Below, piece by piece: positions 20,085 to 30,917 of a stretch of DNA of 64,000 nt. The position numbers and the translations under genes are program-made. The notes below the pieces were generated by a model, which worked only from the letters and a program-made list of their open reading frames with translations, ran no database searches and was not told the DNA's origin. The stretch covers positions 930,001 through 994,000 of the forward strand of contig MCFH01000003.1 of assembly GCA_002104945.1 (NCBI GenBank), given 5' to 3'. Origin of the DNA: Piromyces finnis. Taxonomy: Eukaryota > Neocallimastigomycota > Neocallimastigomycetes > Neocallimastigales > Neocallimastigaceae. Within the stretch, counting starts at the first letter, position 1. Every line of letters starts with the position of its first letter.

Positions 20085-20098
20085 TTTTATTTTTATTC

Positions 20099-20955
20099 TG
20101 TTAAGGAATGAACATAAATAGTTGAATTAGCTAGAATTTTAGGAATTAACCTTCAACTATTTATATTCCTTACTAGTGTTTAACTCTATTTTTAAAATAT
20201 AAAATTATAATATATAATTTTTATACATTTTTCTAGTAATTATTAATATTTTTATTATATAGTTATATTATTTGTATATAGTTATTTAAGACCTTTATTA
20301 TTAGTATTAGTATAATTACTTATAATATTTTATACTTATAAATTTTACAAAATTTTATTATTAAAATAGTTATAGGTATTTTATTATTATTTAAGGTTTA
20401 TTTTATTAATTAACTTTATTGTATAATATTTTATAATTTGAAATTATGACATAGAATTTAATTATAATTTTTACTAAAAGAGGCAACTGTTACACACAAA
20501 ACAGAAGATACCTCGACAGAAAAATTATTATTTATGTCTAAAAAAGGGCATAATTAATTGAATAATATAATTTTATTATATGTCATAATTAAATATATAA
20601 TATATGATATGCAAAAACGTTACACATATCATAAATTAAAATTTTATTAATTATAAATTAAAAATTTTTCTATTCAAATATTAAGAGATTATTCATAATA
20701 TATATTAAGGATTTAATTAATATATGTTACAGTGAATGATCCATATATTATGAATGAAATCAATTTAAATCCTTAGCTATCCAAAACCATTAAATTTCAA
20801 ATAATGGATAGTTGGAAAAAGTACGAGGATTTTTGAGAAAAATTTTAAAAATTGAAAAATCAAAAATAAATTAAATGAATAAAAATTAAAATTAAATAAA
20901 TTTTTATTTTTATAACTATTCAAGTGTTTTGTGATATCTTATTTGAACCGTAGCA
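20099..20955 (+). mobile_element. Solo LTR of family C (857 bp) beside tRNA-Gly
   Basis: Begins TGTTAAGGAATG and ends GAACCGTAGCA, so both ends resemble family A while the middle differs. ATTC flanks it on both sides (20095-20098 and 20956-20959), a clean 4-bp target duplication. It lies 14 bp upstream of tRNA-Gly. No coding sequence. A short relic with the same internal string (ATGGATAGTT, AAAAAGTACG) lies at about 58860-58905. Confidence 0.85.
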
Positions 20956-20959
20956 ATTC

Positions 20960-21666
20960 TGTTAAGGAACCAATAAATAATGTTATTCTTGTCATAATTA
21001 ATGATTATGACCTAATCCATTATTGTTCCTAAATGTATGAAAACTTTACAATATTCTTATTTGTAAAATAATGTATACACTTAAATTATATTTAAAATTA
21101 TTAATAATTATTTTTATTGAACTTAAATTTTATTTTATTAAACTTAAAAATTAATTTAGTAATAATAATATATTGAAAATTATAGTTTATTGAACTTTTA
21201 GTTTAATTTATCAAGTTAATGAATTTTTATTAATTAAAATTATGAATAATATTTCTGTAAAATAGTAAAATTCTTTAGTTAAATATATTTAAAGTAAACT
21301 TTTAATGTATGTTAATCAATTTAATAATATGTATAAATATTTATTATAATAGTAATGTAATTTTATTATTCATTTAAAAGTAATTTAAAGACTAAAATTA
21401 ATGTAAATAATTAAAGACTAATTCTTTTAATTAACACTACTTAATTTTTTTACAAAAAGTATAAAAAGGTGTATATTATAAGAATTAGAGAATATACAGA
21501 TATTTTTATTTTTATTTTTATTTTATTTTATAATTTTATATTAATATCTTAATAAAACAAATTTATTAATAAAACAATTTTTCTTATTTCATTTTAATAT
21601 TATTTTTGAGTATTAATAAATTTATTAATATTTTATAAATAAAAGTAAATTCCTCGAACCGCAACA
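20960..21666 (+). mobile_element. Solo LTR of family A (707 bp)
   Basis: Begins TGTTAAGGAACC, ends CGCAACA and is flanked by ATTC on both sides (20956-20959, 21667-21670). Next to it lies the same DNA (GATAAATAATGAAATT) that flanks element A at 3949, so this is the counterpart of A's position in the other arm. Solo LTRs normally arise by recombination between the two LTRs of a full element, or here may be the older occupant of the site. Confidence 0.9.
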
Positions 21667-21711
21667 ATTCGATAAATAATGAAATTAATAAATATAAAAT
21701 TATTATTATAC

Positions 21712-24700
21712 CTGATTTTTTGTGAAGATATTAACTGGATTTAAAACAAATTCAGATAATATCTATAATTAATTAAACATAATAATTAGAATTAAATGAT
21801 CCCAATAATTATTTTAAAACACCTTTAAAAGTCACCTTTTAAATTTTGATTCGGTGAAAGGGTTATGATTTCAAAAAATTTAATATCAATACACTATAAC
21901 CCTTAGCCAAAAATAAACAAACACAAAACTAGGCATAACTCGCCAAAAATGATCGCTACGGCTGTAAGTGCTACGGTTGTGAAACCAAGTTTATTAGAAA
22001 GCTTAAGGGAAAAGCTATATTTTGGTATAATCGCGGTCCTTCTAACTGGTCATTTAAGGAAGATATGATCATTTGAAGATTTTAATAAGTAAATTAAAAT
22101 TAATATGATATCAAGTATGGATCATAGACATTTCTTATGACTTGACGAAAATTAAAAAGATATCAATAGAAATTCTAATTATATTAATTTAATTAATGAT
22201 AGTGACTGTTACTAAAAATAGAACTAAACCATTTAGGTGTAACAGTTAACATTTATAAATTAAATAATTTTAATTATTATAAAATAGGCTAATGGATCAA
22301 GTGTTTAAATGATTAATCATATGTTTATTTTATTTTATGTCATGACAAAACAAACAAACAAACAATCTTATTATATTATTAACATATTACATGTAATACT
22401 TTATTTTTATCAATTTAATAATCTGAACAAAGAATATAAAATAGAATGAATTGAATTTGATTTTAATTCTTTGTAAAGATTATAGTTATAATCTTAATTA
22501 TATAGTTATTAAATATATTATCATTTATATTATTATTATTAATAAATAAATAAAATTTTATAAAAAAAGTTATTCTAAAGAATAAATATTAATTTTTCAT
22601 TTGGAAGTTTAAAAGGTTATTTTATATTTAAATTTAATTTCTTAAAAACATATTTACTATATAATTGATAACATTCTGACCTGGCCGCATAACCAAATCC
22701 AAAAACTTAACAAAATTTGTCATGAATATTAGTGGATTCATGATTATTTATTTAATTAGTGTTTTATTCGTTTAATTAATTAGAAATATTTTATTATAAA
22801 ACATAATTAAATAATATTTTAAGAAATATTAATTAATTATAATTATTAAGATTTTATATTTATTAAAGTTTGAATTAATATTTCTTTGTTCATTTGATTA
22901 AGAAGGAAATTAAAACTAAATTATAAAATAATCATTCCTTTTACAAATGATTGATAATATGACTTTTATAATTATTAAATTTAACACGAGTGAAAAGTCA
23001 TATATAATTAATATATAATTAATTTATAGAATAGTTAATTAATATAAATAATTAGTCATGTATTAAATTTAAAATGTATTCCTTAATATTAGAGATAGTA
23101 TAAATACTCGAGAAAATTCCTATCATTAGGAATTTCGAGAGTTCATTACATTTAATATTTACTCTAATTATAATAATAACTAATAAATAAAGATTTTTCT
23201 TTAAATAAAAATTTATTAATAAATAAAGTTAATAAAATATTATTTATTTAAAAATTTACTAATTCATTTATTTAATTAATTGATAAACTTAGGGTAAATA
23301 TGTACGTTCCGACCTAACTGAAGTGAAATCCTTAACAAAATTTGTCAAGAATAGAAGACGATTAAAAAATAAATTAAATATCCAAATAAACAATTAAAAA
23401 ATCAAATTTATATTTCAAAAATTATAAAACACTTTTAAAAATAATTAAAAAGATCACTTGGAAAAATTTAATATTGAAAAGGGTTAAGAATCACAAAAAT
23501 TTAATTTTCAATAAATTAACCCTTGAGAAGAAAATGTGCTATACGAAACTAATGATAACTTCTGAATCTCGTGTCCTATTTTCCTTTTCTAGAGAATCCA
23601 AATTAATTTTATTAGAAAGTACTATATTCTCACAAATTTTCAGCTAATTTAGACCACTAGTTCTTGAGATATAGTTATTTAAAGAATTAATTAGTTCCAA
23701 TAAATATATAATAATATATATTAAAATGATTAATATTAATTTATATAATTAAAGTCATTATTCAAGTCATCCAACTTTCTATAAATAATTCAATTTAAAA
23801 ATTCTCCATTATTATTAAATAAGGTTAGATAATAAATATTCTTGATTACAAACCTAATCAATTATAAAAATCAATTAATAATTTTGATTAATAACCTCAA
23901 TCATAATCAAACCAAAAAGCCTTTGGATCAAAAATCATTAGTTATAATTATTAATTAATTGATCATGAGAATATATAATTAGTATCAGTAATTGTTATTC
24001 TCAATTTATAATATTAAATATTTACAATTTAAAATGGTTAAAACAATACTTTTATTTTAAAAGTAATTTAAAAGATTAATCTTAAGATCTATCATATGAA
24101 TTCATATTATTAATATCAATATCAGTTATTAATACTTTAATTATTTTTATCTTTATTATCAATATTAATATCAATGTAATTTTATTATATGTAAGAAAAA
24201 AGTATTTAAACAAAGAATTGAAATCAATTTTGAAATTCTTTGTAAGATTATTAATTATTAATTATTAACTATAATATAACTTAATAAATATTATCTTAAT
24301 AAATAAATAATTAATAAACAAATTTCATAATTAAATTATATTAAGATTTTTATTTTAAATATAAAAACCTATTTAATTTTTAAATTAGTATTATTTAAAT
24401 TCTTTAATAAGTTCTGAGAAAAGATTTAATAATAAATAAGTTTAATATTTTATTGGTAAATTAAGTTATATTATATAAAACATTCTGACCAAGTTACATA
24501 CCAATCCTAGCCCACTTTACAAAATTTGTCACGAATACTAGTGGAATCTGCAATTTCAAGATCACTTGAAATTGTGAAATTACTTATAAAATTTCAAAAT
24601 CAATAATATTTTATTTTCAAATAAATTATAAAATTATATTAAGAAATATTTAAAAAATTTAGAAAAGGTTAAGATATGACCTTAACCCTTAATAATTTTA

Positions 24701-25555
24701 TAACGAATAACTTTAACCCTTATCGTCAAAATTAAATAAGGAAAAACACGCGTATCTCCTTAACGAATGGCGATTTTTGGGAAATTATGGTTGGGAGATT
24801 GTGGGTTCGTTAGAAAGCCACGCTTGAGATAAACAACATATCTTAAAATCAGGTCGATATCTCTGCTGGTTCACGAGATATTCCAATTTAAAGATATTTT
24901 GTTAGTAATGATTAATTGTTTATTCAGAGAATGATCACCCCTGATGTATTGAACATAAATCATTCACCCAAAAGGATATAAATTATTGTTTTAATTAAAT
25001 TAAAATTATTTTCCGGAATTAATTAACTTTATTTTATAATAATTATTTCAATAACATAACTTATAATCTTTGAATTAAAAGATTATAATTATTAATATTA
25101 TATTCAATGAATTATATTATAATTAAGAAATAATTAATATTATAAATATATAAACAATAGTTATTTTTAATAATTAGTAATAAGTCTTAAGTTTAGCCTT
25201 AGTATTATAAAATATATTATGATTATAATCATGTATTAAAAAGTTATCTTATTATTAAATGTAAAATTACAATTAGTATAAATAGTTTAGGATAGTTTTA
25301 TGAATTAAATCTTTGTAAAGATTATTACCTTATTAATACTTAATAAGTATTACTATTAAATAATCTTATTATTATACATATTCTTTAAATAAAATAAAAA
25401 GAAATTATTTTAACCATAATACATAATTTAATTATTCATTTATAAAACAATTAAGATTATTTTAATAAAACATTTTTTCTAACCTAGTTATCTTTAATCT
25501 TTTATTTAATTTAATATTTTAATATTAAATTATAAGTTTAGTAAAACTTTTACAT
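21712..25555 (+). repeat. Array of diverged R repeat units
   Basis: Four related units, bounded near 22706, 23334 and 24518 by versions of AAAATTTGTCA-GAAT following AACTTAAC, CCTTAAC or CTTTAC. Units share an AAGGGTTA(A/T)G...(T/A)TAACCCTT inverted pair, a TTAGAAAG string, a GATAT-containing block, an AATTCTTTGTAAAGATT-like string and a CATTCTGACC or TTCCGACCTAAC end. Lengths vary from about 0.6 to 1.2 kb. No open reading frame of note. The last 36 bases of the window (63965-64000) begin another unit. Confidence 0.6.
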
Positions 25556-26250
25556 TTAAGTTAACCCTAAAAGTAACTTAAAATAAGTTATAGTTTAATT
25601 AAGTACTTTACCAAAATTTTTAAATAAAATTAACCCTAAACACTTCATATATTTTGATTATTGAAAGAAAATAATAAACTTTAATTAATCGAGATCAAAA
25701 TATATAACTTTTGTTAAATTAATTGTTAAATTAAATGTTTAATAACTTCGTTAGTAAATTACACTTTAAAAGTAAACAAATATAATAATTCATGTTATAA
25801 AATAATATAATTAAACACCTTTATTAAAACATTAAAAATAATTATTACTTTAATTAATTGTAAAATAAACAACTTTTTATATTCTTTAACTTTTAATTAT
25901 TTCTTTTATTGTTATTTCTAATTACTTTTATTACTTTTATTGTAAACAGTTATTAATTTTATTGTTTTAATGTAAATGGTTTAAACTTAAAAGAAAATAT
26001 AAATACATGTAAATATTCTTATTTTAATCATTATTATTATTATTAATAAAAATTATTATATAGTTTAATTAATATTTTTATAATTTTAATAATCACTTTT
26101 ATAATTAAATGAATAAAATTTTAAATAATTAAATATTAGAAAAACGAGTGTTTCTAATAAAACAATTTAGTGTTTCTAATAAAACAATTTAGTGTTTTTA
26201 ATAAAACAACTTTATTAATTTTTATAAAAACAATTTTAAATTCTAATCCA
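25556..26250 (-). repeat. Repeat M, copy 2
   Basis: Inverse of 2260-2904. It includes the complement of acatgtatttatattttctt at 25991-26010 and two or three short duplications of the AAAACAATTTAGTGTTT string around 26150-26210 that are absent from the left arm. Confidence 0.6.
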
Positions 26251-26343
26251 TATAACTTATATAGTTATACTCAAAGATATAATATAATAATCACTTTTTA
26301 AAGTAAAATTCAAAATTAAGATTATTATCAAATTATATCAATT

Positions 26344-27429
26344 TTTGATACGCTACTCACATAAAAACATAATAAAAACTAGCTGAATAAACACGACTTA
26401 ATCCATAGTAACTTATAATAAAAATAAACGATAATAACCCTTAAAAATGAATGAATAATAATTTTATGAAAATATAACCCTTTCTAAAATAAATAATATT
26501 CTCTTTATTATATAATAAATTCTGAGTAAAAACGACCTAATAGTGATAATAGTAAAATAAATTATTAAATAAAATAAAACGACTTAATCCAATAATGTAC
26601 TAAAATAATAAAATAATAATAAGTAAATAAAAAGGTATACATCAAATTATTAATTCTAGTGTTTATCCAAGTGTTCTTTAGAAATTCTCTTAAACTTATA
26701 AATTAATAAATAACTAATTGAGTAATTATTACTAAAATGATAAACTTAAAACCTGGAAATAGAACAATAATAACAATTCTAAATATAAAATACAGATCTC
26801 TTTTATGTTTCTGTATAAAATGAGTGTTTATAATAATTATACTTTTAATATTTTAATTTTGTTATATTTTTATTTTAATTTTATTTTAATTTTATTTTAA
26901 TATTATTTTAATATTATTTTAATTTTAAATTTTAATTATTTTATTTAAGGTATTATACATTTAATGATAGTCAATGATAATTTATAATAATTTTTCTAAA
27001 TTTAAACATTTTGAAGTAATAAGAAAATCAAATAAGTAATATTCTATAATATTTTATAATACTAAGACATAATTTTAATTTATTCTTTTAATTTTAATAA
27101 ATAATAACAATAGTAATAATAATATTTAATAGTTAAAAATAATAATACGTGTAATAAATGAAAATGTATAAAAGGAAGATAAAATTCTTCTTTATAAAAA
27201 TCGGACAATAAATAGAGAATAAAAAGACAATAAACAGATAATAAATAAATTATAAAATATAATAAAGATTTAATTTAAAACATAATAAGAGTTTATTTTC
27301 GAGTTTTGAGATAAAACATATTTTTTATTTTATTTTAAATTTATTGTTTCATCATAATAATATAGAATTTATTATTTATTAAAAACATTATATTATTCAA
27401 GAATATATCGGTCAACGCATCATTTTGAT
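26344..27429. other. AT-rich DNA with repeat fragments, no gene seen
   Basis: Contains three copies of an ACGACTTAATCCA-like string (about 26392, 26536, 26578), a segment at 26689-26845 that is the inverse of 48770-48895 (with CTCTTTTATGTTTCTGTA), and a low-complexity run of ATTTTATTTTA units at 26866-26945. No sustained reading frame. Confidence 0.5.
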
Positions 27430-27951
27430 AAATAATGAAATTAATAAATATAAAATTATTATTAAACCTGAATTAAGTTAACTCTAAAAGTAACTTGAAA
27501 TAAGTTATAGTTTAATTAATTACTGTACCAAAATTCTAAAATAAAATTAATCCTTAACACTGCATATGTTTTAATATTGAAAGAAAATAATAAACTTTAA
27601 TTAATCGAGATCAAAATATATAACTTTTGTTAAATTAATTGTTAAATTAAATGTTTAATAACTTCGTTAGTAAATTACACTTTAAAAGTAAACAAATATA
27701 ATAATTCATGTTATAAAATAATATAATTAAACACCTTTATTAAAACATTAAAAATAATTATTACTTTAATTAATTGTAAAATAAACAACTTTTTATATTC
27801 TTTAATTTTTAATTATTTCTTTTATTGTTATTTTTAATTACTTTTATTACTTTTATTGTAAACAGTTATTAATTTTATTGTTTTAATGTAAATAGTTTAA
27901 ACTTAAAAGAAAATATAAATACATGTAAATATTCTTATTTTAATCATTATT
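27430..27951 (-). repeat. Repeat M, copy 3 (without R insertion)
   Basis: Runs GATAAATAATGAAATT, TTATTAAACCTGAATTAAGTT, CTCTAAAAGTAACTT and onward, to the complement of the TATA-like block at 27907-27926. It shows M with its two parts joined directly. The D-family LTR starts at the next base, 27952. Confidence 0.6.
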
Positions 27952-28409
27952 TGTAAAAGTTTATAAAAAAACAGATTATAAAATTTTACAATAAAACATA
28001 AAACACGAAATAAATAAAAAGAAATAAGAAAAACAAAATCTATTTAAAAATATCTCTTTTATTAATTTTATTTAGTTATTAACTAAATAATAGTCAATAA
28101 CAATTACATCGTTTTAATCAAGAAATTTTACATGCATTTATATTTTTCGTAAATTATATTTTAATATACTATTCTATTTAATTATACATATATTCAATAT
28201 AAAATAAACAAAACTAATTTAATACTAATTTAATTAAATAATAAAATAATAAAACTAAACTAAAACTAATTAAATACACTTTTGATTCAATTTGAGTAAA
28301 CTGCAAATTGAATACAGTCCATGTATTACCTATATATTAATTAAATATTAACAATACTATTTATTATATATTTATAATTAAAAATGCTAATTTAAAACTA
28401 CGCTAAAGT

Positions 28410-29200
28410 GACCCTTAGCGTGGCAAGTTAAACTGCTGAACATAATACTTTGGTGTTCAGATATACTTGATAATTGGGGAAGATAATCAATTATTTTCTT
28501 TCCGCTAATTAATTTAGTGATTATAAAGAAATTAATTACGTTACTTCCTTTTATTAAATTTTTAAATTTAATATTAACCATCGGGTATATTTGTAGCTTA
28601 CCATCAAAGAGCTACAAGGGATTTTCACTTAAAATTACACAACCTATTATACTTGATGGTTTAACATTATATAGGTTGGTCTATATTTTTGTAAAAAGAA
28701 ATAAATTTTTAATAATTAAAAAAAAAAAAATTTTTTTTGGTTCCCAGTAATTTAATATTGCTAATTGAAATATACTTTTCTTACTGTTTTTAAGTTAAAC
28801 AGGTTATATCAGCATAGACAAGCCTTATTAACTAAACAACAGAGGTATAGTAGGGGTGGTAGAAAGATCCTGAAGCACGTGATGGAACTAAGATCGTGTG
28901 AATAGGGTGACGGCAACCTTCACCATCGGATGAAAGACTCTTAGTTAATAGTCTATTATATATAACTTGGTCGGTAATTTAAAGCAGTAATAACAGTATT
29001 AAATTAAGTTTCTTATTAATAGATTAATAAAATAAAAATAATAATTAAGTAAACTCTAAAAGAAAAAGAACAAGGAAGATAAAGAAAAATATAGTACTTT
29101 TATCATACGACTGAATTAGGATAGTAAGGAGTGATAATATTTTTTTACAAATAATTGGTAGTGCGTGTTGTGCTAAATCATTTGTATCCAAATCTATCAA
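28410..29200 (+). other. Leader of A' (unit 1), truncated at its 5' side
   Basis: Matches the gag-proximal half of A's leader (about 10560-9769). The 5' LTR and primer-binding site are missing, replaced by the D fragment. It contains a 77-codon open frame (28517-28750) aligned with the 67-codon frame in A. The same leader lies at 34307-35097 in unit 2. Confidence 0.7.
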
Positions 29201-29412
29201 GTGGTCGATAAAGGAACTTCGAGCTTGATTATAAATAATAAATAGTCGATAAAGGAATTTCGAACTTATAAAATTTTTTTTTTAGACTGTCAAAAGGGAT
29301 TTTTGAGTCTATACTGTTTCATCTGGTACTATAATCTATTCAGTCAAAGAAAAATAAAAGTGTAATATTTTAAGGGAATCGAAAAGTTATTAATAAAAAT
29401 TAAAAAAAGAAA

Positions 29413-30915
29413 ATGAGGAATTCTACTTGAAGAATCGATTTTAAAGAATTAAAGAAGGAACTCAAGGATATAGAAAAGCTTCCAAAGATAATTTGGACAT
29501 AAAATCCTGGGCTTCTGAAATACATTTATGTATTGAACTTCAAGACATCACTAGTGCAAAGGAAATTTATGTGGCATGTGTCCTTACTTCTAAAGGTGAA
29601 CCCAGAAAGGTAATACAAGGGTTAGAAGAAAAGGATAGTGATAGTGAAGATGACTATGAAAGTGAAAATGAAGAAGAAAACCAAGAAAATGAATCTAATG
29701 AAGAAGATTATCACTCACTTGGGAAAATTATCAATGCCCTTGAAACATTTTATGGGTTAAAAGAAAAATCAAAGTATGTTATTACGGGAACTAAGAAGAC
29801 TACGTATAAGAAGAAATGAATCAGTTAAAGATTTCAATAGAAGATATAGATCTTTATATTTAAAGTTGGATAAGAAAAAGAAGAAGCAGATTAGTGTGTT
29901 AGATTATGCAGATTTTTTACAAAATAATAAAGAAGCATGGAGAAAAGTATCTTTAAAATATGATATCACCCTAGAAAAGACCTTTAAGATAGCTGAGAGG
30001 GTAGATAGGTTATCTATGTAATATTGACACTAAAAGAATAGATTAGGATATCTATTCTATTACAATAACACTAAATTTAAAATAAAAATAAAAATTGTTT
30101 TATTAAAAAATATCTTTTATTATAATAGAAATTTTATTAATAACAATTACATTGATAAAATGATGAAAAATATCTTCTATTTATATTTTTCTTAAATACA
30201 TTTATATTATATTATAACTATTTATTTCTTATATATTATTATTTAAAATCTACACTAAAATCTTAATTATTAATAAATATTTTAACTATAACTATTTTTA
30301 GTAAAATACAATTTGCAATTCAAATTAAGTACTATTCAATTTGAATATGTGCCCATGTATTATTGATATATTAATTATTTATTATTTATATACTATTTAT
30401 CTATTTCTATAAAAAAACAATACTAAAACTAGGGATTTAAATTGAGAATTTCAATTTACTTGTTAAACATTAAAAATAAATTAATAATTTATTTTGTTTT
30501 AAATTTTAATTATTAATAAATAAATTATGTCTCATTTTCTTTTTCTGAATATAATTTGTGTAACTTAAATAATAATACTTGTGGCTAAAGTTACATTAAA
30601 AATATCAAGCTGAGGCGTTTGATATCTTTACAATCTACTAGAATAGATAATGATGGTAATATACCAACGACTACTGCAATAACCAAAAGTTATAATCATT
30701 TTCAACCATATAAGAGAAAAGTTTCTTTTACTGAAGCCAAAAAGCCTAATAAAGATGATGAAATGAATAACTTAGTCAAGAAAATGAAGAATTTAACTAT
30801 TAAAGCTTGTTTCTTCTGTATTGAACCTGGTCATTATCAACAAAATTGCCCAAAACTTCAAGCCATTATTGAAGGAAAAAAGAAGCGTTATTATGATAAT
30901 CATTTAAATCATTAA
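29413..30915 (+). pseudogene. gag: Gag of A', unit 1, broken and split by an LTR
   Basis: Aligns with Gag of A but carries a TGA five codons after the ATG at 29413, a 1-base loss near 29481, a further frameshift near 29767, and a 616-bp LTR insertion at 30017. After the insertion the C-terminal part (about 30640-30915) keeps the basic segment and the zinc knuckle C-X2-C-X4-H-X4-C. The TTTAAAT heptamer is at 30903-30909 and the stop at 30913. The downstream pseudoknot stem is weakened (TGTGAG opposite CTCCTA). Confidence 0.85.
30017..30632 (+). mobile_element. Solo LTR of family E (616 bp) inserted in A' gag, unit 1
   Basis: TGTAATATTGACAC to GATATCTTTACA, flanked by a 5-bp duplication ATCTA (30012-30016 and 30633-30637). 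No coding sequence. Related to family D (shared CAATTTG, CCATGTATTA and terminal TTTACA). A third copy, inverted, is at 43668-44284. Confidence 0.88.
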
Positions 30916-30917
30916 GT

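Larger units (their letters stand above)
19453..26343 (+). repeat. Right arm of the large imperfect inverted repeat
   Basis: Mirror of 2145-12411. It starts CATCTCATTATATAACTG and runs through tRNA-Thr, tRNA-Gly, LTRs, the R array and M, ending near 26343 where left-arm homology (2145) is lost. Relative to the left arm it lacks the internal region of A, has an extra solo LTR (20099-20955) and about 2.85 kb more R repeat. Confidence 0.85.

Noticed and set aside
21712-25555. CRISPR-like or satellite interpretation of the R array
   Set aside because: Units are 0.6-1.2 kb and strongly diverged, with no short repeat-spacer pattern; the context is eukaryotic.
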